NCBI GenBank assembly: GCA_013697705.1
Contig: JACCWJ010000027.1
Coordinates: 62,001-126,000, forward strand
Source: Gammaproteobacteria bacterium
Lineage (GTDB): Bacteria > Pseudomonadota > Gammaproteobacteria > UBA6002
Reading direction: 5' to 3'
DNA length: 64,000 nt
Shown here: positions 1-8,127 of the stretch, piece by piece
How the letters are laid out: each line of letters starts with the position of its first letter
How positions within the stretch are numbered: the stretch's first letter is position 1
Made by a program: the position numbers and the translations under genes
Notes under the pieces: generated by a model
Told to the model about the DNA's origin: nothing
What the model saw: the letters and a program-made list of their open reading frames with translations, nothing else
Database searches by the model: none

Positions 1-434
1 CTCAAATAATTATAAAAGGTACTGTCTTTTACCACTCCCACCCGCTTGCCTTGGAGATTATCAACATTCAAATTAGTATTGGTTAATGTTACATAATCCA
101 TGGTGCTCCTAAGATAGGGCCGGGTGAAGGCATATGCGAGTTTGCGCTCAGGAGTCAACGAAATCGCCCCCATAATTGCATCTATTTGATTGGCCGCCAA
201 GGATGAAAATAATTGATTAAGAGGCATTGAAGTAAAAGTACATTCTGTCTTGAGCTGCTGACAGAGTGCTTTAGCCACTTCTATGTCAAACCCATATGTG
301 GGCTGCGACTTCGAGGAGAAAACAAAGGGGGGGTAAAAATCAATGACACCAAAACGTATGGGATTGGCATGGCTCGTCACTGTAAACACACATAGGCTGA
401 TACTCGTGAGAACTTTCAATATCAATTTAATCAT
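1..434 (-). CDS. Amino-acid ABC transporter periplasmic substrate-binding protein (3'-truncated by window)
   Basis: The reading frame starts at ATG 434 and runs off the window edge after about 144 codons, so the C-terminal part is missing. A signal peptide (roughly residues 1-24, ending SHANPIRFG) is followed by the opening of a type 3 solute-binding fold: a YPPFVF segment, GFDIEVAKALC, then DAIMGAISLTPERK around residues 88-101, typical of ArtJ/HisJ/GlnH-like proteins. The family binds an amino acid in the periplasm and delivers it to an ABC permease. The ligand cannot be told from this part, and the permease and ATPase genes are not in the window. Confidence 0.85.
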   Translation of the reverse strand, partial: MIKLILKVLTSISLCVFTVTSHANPIRFGVIDFYPPFVFSSKSQPTYGFDIEVAKALCQQLKTECTFTSMPLNQLFSSLAANQIDAIMGAISLTPERKLAYAFTRPYLRSTMDYVTLTNTNLNVDNLQGKRVGVVKDSTFYNYL

Positions 435-482
435 TTGTCCATCCTTGTTCCAAATTAGGGACTTCTCCGCCTCGTCAAATAT

Positions 483-1028
483 CTAAGCTAACAGGGATCG
501 CTTTTTTACGAATAGAGCAATCATAATGAGAGACAACCCAGCAAACAAAAAATCAATACCTAAAAACAAACCTATCACCCACAGACTCGCAGTAGGCCAG
601 TGTATCAAAATCAAAACCCCAAGCAGTATACCAATTACCCCGTTTAATATGTACCATCCCCAGCCTTTGAAACGATAAACGAGCCCTCCTATTATATTAA
701 ACAGACCACTGCTTAATAAAAATGCCGCAATTAATATTGTTAAGGTGGCTAAGGTGACAGCCGGACTTGCCAATATGAGAAACCCAATCACCAATGTGAA
801 AGCAGCAATCACTAGATGTATCCAACGATGTTCAGAATTTTTTTCCACAAGCGCTGTGATAGCGTGTACCACTCCAGCCGCAATCAATAACCCTCCGAAA
901 ACGACGACTGATGCAATACTGGCGACTATTGGAGAAGCGAGTAAAAAGAAACCTAATAGCATTAAAATTATGCCAAATACCAGCCAAAGCCCCCAATTCT
1001 TTACCTTCAAACTACCTACTGTATTCAT
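483..1028 (-). CDS. hdeD: HdeD family (DUF308) inner-membrane protein
   Basis: This 181-aa protein is almost entirely hydrophobic with six predicted membrane segments arranged as three similar hairpins, and a short KKRS cytoplasmic tail. Length and pattern (GFFLLASPIVA near residue 26, GFLILASPAVT near 82) match HdeD/DUF308 proteins. In E. coli HdeD belongs to the acid-fitness island and helps in high-density acid resistance, but its biochemical activity is not known. It lies 48 bp upstream of the truncated binding-protein gene on the same strand. No regulator or hdeAB partner is visible nearby, so an acid-resistance role is family-based inference. Confidence 0.8.
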   Translation of the reverse strand: MNTVGSLKVKNWGLWLVFGIILMLLGFFLLASPIVASIASVVVFGGLLIAAGVVHAITALVEKNSEHRWIHLVIAAFTLVIGFLILASPAVTLATLTILIAAFLLSSGLFNIIGGLVYRFKGWGWYILNGVIGILLGVLILIHWPTASLWVIGLFLGIDFLFAGLSLIMIALFVKKRSLLA

Positions 1029-1222
1029 ATCTTGCCCCTTTTACCTTTTAATTGTCTTTTATAAAATATAGCAAAATGTAGCCAACAATTTAATTCATTA
1101 CAAAAAATAACTATCTTCAATCAATAATATATAAATTCGCAGATGGCAATGAAGTTTCACTGTACTAACCTTAAAGTGACTAAGCGTATTAGTCTCCTTT
1201 TTAAAATTGCGGAGGAAATAAA

Positions 1223-1327
1223 ATGTCAAGAGATAAAGGTGAACAAGACAAAAAGCAACAACGCATCAACCCAAAAAGTGATGAAAGAAAAGAAAAAGGG
1301 AAAGAACAACCTTTTAAACAACGGTAA
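1223..1327 (+). CDS. Tiny charged hydrophilic peptide (34 aa), DKGxQD type
   Basis: ATG 1223 is preceded by a strong Shine-Dalgarno GGAGG at 1211-1215 with good spacing, and the frame closes at TAA 1325-1327. The product has 34 residues, nearly all charged or polar (it begins MSRDKGEQDKKQQR), with no hydrophobic core and so probably disordered. A hairpin terminator follows within 25 bp. A similar peptide with the same DKGxQD start lies at 62899-62985, also behind a strong ribosome-binding site, which supports both being real genes. Function unknown; small hydrophilic stress peptides are one possibility. Confidence 0.55.
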   Translation: MSRDKGEQDKKQQRINPKSDERKEKGKEQPFKQR

Positions 1328-1348
1328 TAAATCACATCACCTAATGTT

Positions 1349-1373
1349 GGAGAAATACCTCGGGTATTTCTCC
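1349..1373 (+). terminator. Hairpin terminator after the 34-aa peptide gene
   Basis: Perfect 11-bp stem (GGAGAAATACC pairing with GGTATTTCTCC) around a 3-nt loop, 21 bp after the stop codon. The T-tract behind it is weak (TCCTT), so it may be a terminator or an mRNA-stabilising hairpin. Confidence 0.6.
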
Positions 1374-1625
1374 TCCTTAATACACTGATATTACGCATTC
1401 ACTCCTGGAACATTTCCACATCCCCGGTCATAATCTTTAGACACAGACAAAGATCTAATGCCTATCGCTTCAATATCAAGTAAAATGGGTTTACTTTTGA
1501 AGTTTTTATTTAACAAGCATTGTTTGTTTAATCGTAAGTTTCCCCAGCAAACGTTAGAACTGGCAACAACCTTCCTATTTGGGCTGAACATTTACATTTA
1601 ATCTTATATTAAGAAAGGAAAGCAT

Positions 1626-2408
1626 ATGAAAAAAATTTTAGTACTTATTGCAACGTGTTTTACCTCCACATTGCTCGCGAATTCTTCCTTAAATTTTTAC
1701 ACAAAAACAATTTCCTTGGATCAAAAACAACCAAAATACCACATTCAAATTAGCTATCCGCAAATTAATGCGCCTGCGACAAAAAATGAACGACAATTCA
1801 ATAGTGTGGCTAAAGAATGGGCTCAGAAACAAATCACTGACTTCAAAAAATCTTTTAAAAACTGGGATGAAAATCAATATTCACCACAAATGAAGGCAAT
1901 TCCTAGTACGTTGACTATCACCTATGACCTTGCAACGTTAGATCCCAGGGAAATGATTAGTCTGAGATACAGCGTGAATAAATATATGATGGGAGCAGCC
2001 CACTCCTCCCATATCTATACATCGATTAATTATGATCTTGATAATGGTAAGGAGCTATCTTTAGCTGATTTATTTAAACCTAATGCCCCTTATCTACAAC
2101 TCCTTTCAAAAATATCCGAACCCCTTATAAAAAAGAAATTAGATAAAGATGCCAATGGTCCAGCTGAAATATTTAAAGAGGGGTTAGCGCCCACCACTAA
2201 AAATTATAGTGTATGGAACCTTACGCCAGAGGGCATCAGATTCACTTTTAATGAGTATCAAGTTGCAGCTTATGTATTTGGGCCGCAAGAAGTGACTATT
2301 CCTTACACGCAGGTGACGCAACTTATGGAAGACAAAACTGCATTATCAAAATGTATTAAGAATAAGGATTGTGAAATTAAGGAACGAAAAACAAGCTCAA
2401 CGAAATAA
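1626..2408 (+). CDS. Exported DUF4163/DUF3298 (PdaC/RsiV-like) protein
   Basis: A 260-aa protein with a clear signal peptide (MKKILVLIATC..., cleavage near residue 18). It has the two-part periplasmic architecture of the PdaC/RsiV family: a DUF4163-like N-terminal region (about residues 30-130) and a DUF3298 C-terminal region (about 140-235), where GIRFTFNEYQVAAYVFGPQE is the characteristic stretch. RsiV binds lysozyme in Bacillus and PdaC is a deacetylase, but neither the RsiV cytoplasmic anti-sigma domain nor the PdaC catalytic domain is present, so this is a stand-alone sensor or binding domain. A good ribosome-binding site (AGAAAGGAAAGC) precedes ATG 1626. Function not established. Confidence 0.75.
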   Translation: MKKILVLIATCFTSTLLANSSLNFYTKTISLDQKQPKYHIQISYPQINAPATKNERQFNSVAKEWAQKQITDFKKSFKNWDENQYSPQMKAIPSTLTITYDLATLDPREMISLRYSVNKYMMGAAHSSHIYTSINYDLDNGKELSLADLFKPNAPYLQLLSKISEPLIKKKLDKDANGPAEIFKEGLAPTTKNYSVWNLTPEGIRFTFNEYQVAAYVFGPQEVTIPYTQVTQLMEDKTALSKCIKNKDCEIKERKTSSTK

Positions 2409-2580
2409 TTCTAAAAAGGTTTTCGCCAGGGATTTCGAGAAAGCAGAATGGGATGCTGCTTATGAAGAGGCTCAGCGAGTATGGAATCACCAAACTGCTG
2501 AATATTTACTCACCAAGCCGTTACTTGCCGATTTTCTGGAAGAGGCTCTCGATCAATTTGGTCAACACTGTAACGAATAG
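2371..2580 (+). CDS. Small acidic hypothetical protein overlapping the upstream gene
   Basis: A 69-codon frame that overlaps the end of the DUF3298 gene by 38 nt in another frame. No ATG is available before its conserved-looking body, so the GTG at 2371 (AAGGA just upstream) is the only plausible start, probably used by translational coupling. The body (FARDFEKAEWDAAYEEAQRVW around residues 18-38) is rich in acidic and aromatic residues and looks like a helical cytosolic mini-protein rather than random sequence. Function unknown. Confidence 0.5.
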   Translation: MKLRNEKQAQRNNSKKVFARDFEKAEWDAAYEEAQRVWNHQTAEYLLTKPLLADFLEEALDQFGQHCNE

Positions 2581-2733
2581 AAGATCATCAATTTTCTCAG
2601 GATGTAACCTATAAATTCGACGCAAGTTGCCTTTTAAAAATCTCATCTTGAAGTGTAATGGGTATAGACTATACTGATAATTGCAAAAAGGCTGCGAGCC
2701 TTTTGCTATTAAAAATCAACAGGAGGATTTCAC

Positions 2734-2967
2734 ATGGCTAGTCAAAATCAACATACCCAACATTCTCAAAAAAGCCGCCGGGAAAGTGAACACAATGGCG
2801 AAACGCATTTTGGTGGCGATATTCTACGTGATACCATTGAAGAATTTAAAGAACGTAGTGAAGATGCTAAAACATTAGTAACTGAATACGTCAAAGACAA
2901 GCCCTTTCGTGCACTTGGCATAGCTGCTGCTGCAGGTGTGGTTTTGGCCCTTTTAATGAAGCGATAG
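2734..2967 (+). CDS. ElaB/YqjD/DUF883 family membrane-anchored protein
   Basis: 77 aa: a hydrophilic, helical N-terminal part (SEDAKTLVTEYVKDKPFRA around residues 42-60) and a single C-terminal membrane segment ending LALLMKR. This is the layout of DUF883 proteins (ElaB, YqjD, YgaM), which in E. coli are tail-anchored inner-membrane proteins that bind ribosomes in stationary phase. A strong AGGAGG site precedes the ATG. It is followed by yqjE-like and yqjK-like genes with gaps of 14 and 1 bp, reproducing the yqjD-yqjE-yqjK operon of enterobacteria. Confidence 0.8.
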   Translation: MASQNQHTQHSQKSRRESEHNGETHFGGDILRDTIEEFKERSEDAKTLVTEYVKDKPFRALGIAAAAGVVLALLMKR

Positions 2968-2981
2968 TTTCGGAAGCGTGA

Positions 2982-3353
2982 ATGAACGATAATAATTTTG
3001 AACATACGCGTCTACTGACTTCAGTAGAACACATCTGGAAATATTCGCTCGGTGTAGTGCGAGATATTTTTAAGCTATTTGCGCTTGAGGTTCAATTAGC
3101 AGGCAGAAGTTTAGCGATCATTATCATCTTAGCAATTGTGGCTACATTGCTACTCTTATCAAGCTGGTTTAGCTTATTAGGAGCTTTGTTAACATGGATA
3201 ATGACTTTCCATCTAAGCTTAATAGTGGGGCTACTCATTCTGTCTGCTATTAATCTCATTATCGCTATAGCAATCGGACTCTATATCGTGAGGATCTCGA
3301 ATAACCTACACTTTAAAGAGACTCGTAAACAATTAGAAATGATGAGAGAGTAA
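2982..3353 (+). CDS. yqjE: YqjE family (DUF1469, holin superfamily 3_6) membrane protein
   Basis: 123 aa with a cytoplasmic amphipathic N terminus (residues 1-40), two long membrane segments (about 42-65 and 75-102) and a charged tail. This matches YqjE/DUF1469. The Pfam label mentions phage holins, but the operon context (yqjD-like before, yqjK-like after) argues for the chromosomal stationary-phase membrane protein. The exact role is unknown; YqjD partnership is likely. Confidence 0.75.
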   Translation: MNDNNFEHTRLLTSVEHIWKYSLGVVRDIFKLFALEVQLAGRSLAIIIILAIVATLLLLSSWFSLLGALLTWIMTFHLSLIVGLLILSAINLIIAIAIGLYIVRISNNLHFKETRKQLEMMRE

Positions 3354-3354
3354 A

Positions 3355-3654
3355 ATGAAACAATTACACCAGAAAATAGAAGCACGTAAAGACGAAATTG
3401 AATTAAAAAAGCAGCATCTTGGTCAAGATTATCGATCAGCCAAGCGGCGCCTTACCTCCTCGCGCATGAAACTTTCCACCATTGGGGGATTAGTGCTAGG
3501 ATTTTTATTATTACCTAAAAAGTTTAAGCTCATCAAAGGAGCGCTAAAAGCCTACACAATGGCAGCTACCGTTAAACAAATGCTGGATTTAATCCCACAC
3601 TCCTCTACGACCAAAAGAAGCAGAAGCAAAAGTAAAAATACCACGCATCATTAA
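3355..3654 (+). CDS. YqjK-like small basic protein
   Basis: 99 aa, starting 1 bp after the yqjE-like stop. A charged N-terminal helix (residues 1-35), one hydrophobic stretch (about 42-56, GGLVLGFLLLPKKF) and a very basic Ser/Lys-rich C terminus (KRSRSKSKN). Position and composition fit the YqjK slot of the yqjDEK operon, though sequence similarity is only general. Probably co-translated with the two upstream genes. Confidence 0.6.
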   Translation: MKQLHQKIEARKDEIELKKQHLGQDYRSAKRRLTSSRMKLSTIGGLVLGFLLLPKKFKLIKGALKAYTMAATVKQMLDLIPHSSTTKRSRSKSKNTTHH

Positions 3655-3705
3655 TTTGATTTATACATCCGTCATGCTGATATAAGTTGGCATGACCTGA
3701 TGTTT

Positions 3706-6700
3706 TTACAAAGATTCTCTTTTATGCTGAGGCTCAATCGCTTCTTTAACGACATTTATCAACTGTTGGTTAGTCGTTTTAGACTTAACAAGATGGTCAG
3801 CTACATATTCATAATAATTTTCAGGGAGGTCATAAGCAGAAAAAATGATGACAGGAATTTTACGCTCGCTTAATTCCGACAGTAACTCAAATCCATAACC
3901 ATCTGGCAGCATTATGTCCAGGATGACCAGATCAAAGGTCATCGTAGCAAGCTTTTCTTTTGCCTTTGCGAGAGTCTCTACAGAGGTCAAATTAGAGCCA
4001 TCTCCCAACATTTTACTGAGAATTAAAGCTATATCAGGATCATCTTCAACGTGCAATATCATGGGATTTTGCTTGTTAAGATACTCTAAAAGATTGTTGA
4101 ATGCTTGAGTGATACGCTCCCTACTCAGGGGCTTAGTTAGCCAATCAATAATGACAAAGCTATTTCCTTGAACTTGATTAGTCGCTTTATCATCCAGAGC
4201 AATAACGATAATGGGGATTTTTACTCCCATTTTTAAATTTTTGATTTCGCTAATGAATTCGAAGCTGTTAGACATCTTAAGATCAATAATTATTGCACTG
4301 ATATTATCTCGTGAAAGTACGTTCTTAACTATATCAATATTCGTTGCCACCTTAGCTTTGAGTTGGTGATCCCCCATTAACTGCTTAAGATTCGCAATGA
4401 TATTTTTATCATTGGCACAAAGTAAAATGGTATTTTCAATGCGAGGTAAAGACGCTGGGTGTAGAAGACTTGAAATAAGGGGTAATTCAAAATAAAATTT
4501 AGCACCTTGCCCATTATTAGATTCAAAACCTATTCGGCCCCCCATTTTTTCGATAATTGCCTTACTGATACTCAATCCCAGACCAGTCCCTTCATGTATC
4601 CGTACCGTGGAGGAATCGGCTTGAGCAAATTTTTGGAAAATTGTTTTTTTGAAATTTTCCGGGATGCCGCTACCTTGATCCCACACTTCTACACGCGCTT
4701 TATCGCTATCGAGCTCCGTTTTTATAATCACCTCACTGTGGGGGGGTGAAAACTTAACCGCATTTGAAATCAAATTAGTCATAACCTGTAATAATTTATC
4801 AGGGTCCCCGTTAACCAGAATATCACTATCATTGTTAATCGCATGTAGCTTAACGTCGAATTTGTCGGCAAATGGTTTGGTAGCATGTAAGGAATCTTCA
4901 ATTATTGATTTAATTGCAACGGGCTTTAATGTGAATTCCATTTTTCCGGACTCAATTTTTTCTATATCCAGAATGTCATTAATGAGTCGCACTAAGCGGC
5001 TACAATTATTTTCTGCTATGACGAGCAATTTGCGAGCCTCTGCTGAAAGCTCACCTACAACACCCCCTAGTAAAAGACCGAGCGAACCTTTTATCGATGT
5101 TAGCGGGGTGCGTAATTCGTGGCTGACCACTGATATGAATTCATTTTTCATTAAGTCAATACGTTTGCGGTCAGTAATATCTCTTATAATTCCAGAAAAA
5201 AACCGTTCATCATTTATTTTGAATTCACTTATAGAAAGCTCTAAAGGAAAAATTGATTGATTTTTATGCAGCCCTTTCAATTCTACTGCCCCTTTACCCA
5301 CCACATGCGCTTCACCGGTAGTGAGAAATCTATGGAGACCATGTAAATGCTTATCGCGGAATTCGGGGGGCATAAGCATCGTAATATTTCTATCGATGAC
5401 TTCATTTTCCTTGTACCCAAAAATTTTAGCTGCAGCCGGATTGAGTGATTCCACAACCCCTTTATCATTAATTGTGATCAGACCATCACTTACGTTCTCA
5501 ATAACTGTTCTGAATTTAACTTCACTGTTTTGCAGATGCTTATTACTCAATTCAACCAGATGATTCGAATCTAATAACGCTTTTACTAAAGGTTTAATCC
5601 GCCAATAAATGAGACTGAGCCCTATTAATATCATTGACAAAATCACGGGTAACACGGCATACAGTTTTTGACGAATAGGCAGAAATAATTCCGAAGAATT
5701 GATTTTAGCAACGATGCCTAATCCAGTATTTCCAATAGGGCCATATGCTCCCAAAACATGTGCTGCCCTGTAATCAACTGCTTCTATAACCCCTTTATTG
5801 CCCTGCAGCGCATACTCCATGGGTATCGCTGTTTTGTTAATGTGCAGAGAAGTGATCGGATTGCTATTAAATGCGGAAGGAAGACATTTTGCTGATTGAG
5901 GATTAAGTTTGGTGCATATTCTTATTTCACCTGTATTTCCCAAACGTGAATTTAACAAGATGCCTGCAATTTTTAGCGGCCACTCTACCACAATGGTATT
6001 CACTTCATTGCTTTTGTTAATCGAATATTCGAGGTCAACAAATAAACCTTTGTTCCAAATTAGCTTTGCAGGTAATTCCAACTTAATAGGAATGACAATT
6101 TTAGGTATTACAAAAGTGCCTGCAGATTCTACCAGTTTATTTTTCCGGTATACTTTATACCCCGTAAAGCCCTCACTCATTAATGCTTGGCCAATAGTTT
6201 TTTCTTGTGATTTCGAGAATGTATTCAAAAAAGACTGGTGACTGGTTAGCGCCAACAACTCCTTGATCGGACGTTCTACTTCAGTCAAGAATAAATTTAT
6301 TTTATTATCGCGAGATTCTGCCAATGCTGATTCAGCTAATTTTGCGTACTGTGTGCCCAACATACTAAAACCTACAAATCCTGAAATTAAAGCAATAGTG
6401 ATTAAAATCAAGGCAGCCCGTAAGGTAACTCGATTAGGCGCACTTTCCTTTATATCACTTGAGGGAAATTGGAGGTTATGCATTTGAAATAACCCTAGGC
6501 TTAGAATCAGTCCGCCCATAGAAGTTTGTATTGGCATACGTGTGTAGGAATATAAATTTAAAAAATGTTCAACGTCGAGAGCGTAGCCGATAACACTCAA
6601 ACTGCAGATTAAAAATATCAAATAGATAGCCCCTTTTTGGGTTGCAGCTGCTATCGTACTTTTGGTATCAGAGAGGAAAAAAACAATTGCTGCTAACATG

Positions 6701-7098
6701 AAAATAGTTGATGTTAAACCGCTCATCCTACCCAGATGAGGGCCATAATTATAAAACCAGTCATTAACAAACAACTGATCTATTTCTAGATTAATATTAA
6801 ATATGTATTCAATTAAAGTAAGACTGGCGATAATTAATAATATGCTCGCCATTAGCTTAGTAAACATTTTTTTAAATCTAAACGTCATTCCGTAAACTAA
6901 AAATGCAATCCCTGTAATAAAAAAACACAGACCACTATTGAACATAATTGGAACGGATTTTTCGGTTACTTGGATAATAGGAACAATCTTATAAACCCAA
7001 GCAATCATTACAGCTAAACCCAGAGCCAGCAAGAGCGCTCCAATCAGGACGATAATAATATGTTGCCAGTATCCAAACGTTTGGAATTTATTATCCAT
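3706..7098 (-). CDS. Hybrid sensor histidine kinase with two receiver domains
   Basis: ATG 7098 gives 1130 aa and overlaps the dehydrogenase stop by 8 nt; a GGGGGTGAG site precedes it, so the longer upstream reading is not needed. Layout: about seven N-terminal membrane helices (to ~residue 225), another TM near 235, an extracytoplasmic sensory loop, a TM near 480, PAS (about 524-640) of FixL type, HisKA with SHELRTPL (phospho-acceptor H660), and HATPase_c with N779, GSGIPE and GTGLGLSI. A first receiver (about 890-1005, D939) lacks a normal N-terminal acidic pair and may be degenerate. A second (about 1010-1125) has EDD and D1061. There is no output domain, so a separate regulator or phosphotransfer protein elsewhere must complete the relay. 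The signal sensed is unknown. Confidence 0.9.
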   Translation of the reverse strand: MDNKFQTFGYWQHIIIVLIGALLLALGLAVMIAWVYKIVPIIQVTEKSVPIMFNSGLCFFITGIAFLVYGMTFRFKKMFTKLMASILLIIASLTLIEYIFNINLEIDQLFVNDWFYNYGPHLGRMSGLTSTIFMLAAIVFFLSDTKSTIAAATQKGAIYLIFLICSLSVIGYALDVEHFLNLYSYTRMPIQTSMGGLILSLGLFQMHNLQFPSSDIKESAPNRVTLRAALILITIALISGFVGFSMLGTQYAKLAESALAESRDNKINLFLTEVERPIKELLALTSHQSFLNTFSKSQEKTIGQALMSEGFTGYKVYRKNKLVESAGTFVIPKIVIPIKLELPAKLIWNKGLFVDLEYSINKSNEVNTIVVEWPLKIAGILLNSRLGNTGEIRICTKLNPQSAKCLPSAFNSNPITSLHINKTAIPMEYALQGNKGVIEAVDYRAAHVLGAYGPIGNTGLGIVAKINSSELFLPIRQKLYAVLPVILSMILIGLSLIYWRIKPLVKALLDSNHLVELSNKHLQNSEVKFRTVIENVSDGLITINDKGVVESLNPAAAKIFGYKENEVIDRNITMLMPPEFRDKHLHGLHRFLTTGEAHVVGKGAVELKGLHKNQSIFPLELSISEFKINDERFFSGIIRDITDRKRIDLMKNEFISVVSHELRTPLTSIKGSLGLLLGGVVGELSAEARKLLVIAENNCSRLVRLINDILDIEKIESGKMEFTLKPVAIKSIIEDSLHATKPFADKFDVKLHAINNDSDILVNGDPDKLLQVMTNLISNAVKFSPPHSEVIIKTELDSDKARVEVWDQGSGIPENFKKTIFQKFAQADSSTVRIHEGTGLGLSISKAIIEKMGGRIGFESNNGQGAKFYFELPLISSLLHPASLPRIENTILLCANDKNIIANLKQLMGDHQLKAKVATNIDIVKNVLSRDNISAIIIDLKMSNSFEFISEIKNLKMGVKIPIIVIALDDKATNQVQGNSFVIIDWLTKPLSRERITQAFNNLLEYLNKQNPMILHVEDDPDIALILSKMLGDGSNLTSVETLAKAKEKLATMTFDLVILDIMLPDGYGFELLSELSERKIPVIIFSAYDLPENYYEYVADHLVKSKTTNQQLINVVKEAIEPQHKRESL

Positions 7099-7990
7099 TA
7101 ATGATCTCACCCCCATTTGGATGAAGCACTTGCCCTGACATATAACTGGAATCATCACTGGCAAGAAACACATAAGAAGGCGCTATTTCTTCAGGTTGCC
7201 CTGGCCTGCCAATGGGAACATCTTGACCAAATTTTTTGATATGAGCCTTACTAAAGGTAGCAGGAATTAACGGTGTCCATATAGGTCCAGGAGCAACTGC
7301 ATTGACACGTATTCCTTTCTTTATCAGCGACAAAGATAAAGAACGAGTGAAAGAAACTATAGCGCCCTTAGTCGCCGAATAATCAACCAAGTGATCACTG
7401 CCCCTGTAAGCAGTCACTGATGTGGTATTAATAATAGTAGAGCCTTTTTTCAAATAAGGCAGCGCCGCTTGGGTCATAAAAAAATAGGCAAACACATTTG
7501 TTTGGAAGGTCTCTTTCAATTTTTTTGATGATATATCAGCGAAATTTTTATGTGGATGTTGTTCCGCAGCATTATTTACCAGGATATTAATCTGTTTAAA
7601 GTGACGTATACTTTTAGCAATCACTCGATGACAAAATTTCTCATTAGCCAAGTCTCCAGAAATCAGCAGACAAGAGCGTCCCTCCTGTTCGACTAATTCT
7701 TTGGTTTTTTCAGCATCCTTATGCTCATTCAAGTAAGGCACTACGATATCGGCACCCTCTCTGGCAAAAAAAACCGCCACTGCGCGACCTATGCCACTGT
7801 CTCCACCGGTAATAATAGCGACCTTATCTTTTAATTTATTTGACCCTAAATACGTTTTATCATTTGTTTTAGGCTTTGGCTGCATTTGACTTTGCAAACC
7901 GGGCTGCCTCTTTTGGGTGTGCTTAGTTTTTGCAATTCTTTTGGAGAGTTTATCGAGGATTGTCATCAGCGCATCCTTGGTTAATAACAA
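7091..7990 (-). CDS. Short-chain dehydrogenase/reductase (YghA-like)
   Basis: 299 aa, classical SDR with an N-terminal extension of about 50 residues. The Rossmann cofactor motif TGGDSGIGRA lies near residues 61-70, NNAAEQ near 140, and the catalytic Ser with YSATKGA (Tyr/Lys) near 207. The C terminus GQVLHPNGGEIING resembles the YghA/YhdF/GsiA-type general-stress SDRs, which act on aldehydes or sugars with NAD(P). Substrate not known. Either M1 or M9 could be the start. The stop overlaps the start of the hybrid kinase, so the two genes are probably translationally coupled. Confidence 0.85.
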   Translation of the reverse strand: MLLTKDALMTILDKLSKRIAKTKHTQKRQPGLQSQMQPKPKTNDKTYLGSNKLKDKVAIITGGDSGIGRAVAVFFAREGADIVVPYLNEHKDAEKTKELVEQEGRSCLLISGDLANEKFCHRVIAKSIRHFKQINILVNNAAEQHPHKNFADISSKKLKETFQTNVFAYFFMTQAALPYLKKGSTIINTTSVTAYRGSDHLVDYSATKGAIVSFTRSLSLSLIKKGIRVNAVAPGPIWTPLIPATFSKAHIKKFGQDVPIGRPGQPEEIAPSYVFLASDDSSYMSGQVLHPNGGEIING

Positions 7991-8127
7991 TTAAGCTATC
8001 TAGTATAGCAGAGGGCAGTTGGTATGAAAAAAGGATATTCGTCTAGAGGTCTTTTTAAAAAAAAGCTATGATTAGCCTTGTCTAACTGACCATTCATTCT
8101 TATCGCCAGATTACTACCAGAGGTAAC

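Noticed and set aside
1391-1591. 66-codon open frame on the minus strand
   Set aside because: No ribosome-binding site, no recognisable protein, and it covers the terminator side and promoter region of neighbouring genes.
1626-2408. Anti-sigma factor RsiV
   Set aside because: It has a cleavable signal peptide and no cytoplasmic anti-sigma domain or adjacent sigma-factor gene; only the extracytoplasmic domains are shared.
2982-3353. Holin-superfamily label suggesting a prophage
   Set aside because: The neighbours form a yqjD-yqjE-yqjK-like operon and there are no phage genes; this is the chromosomal YqjE type.
7098-7173. Longer N terminus for the hybrid kinase
   Set aside because: It would overlap the dehydrogenase by over 80 nt; ATG 7098 has a suitable ribosome site and starts directly before the first TM helix.
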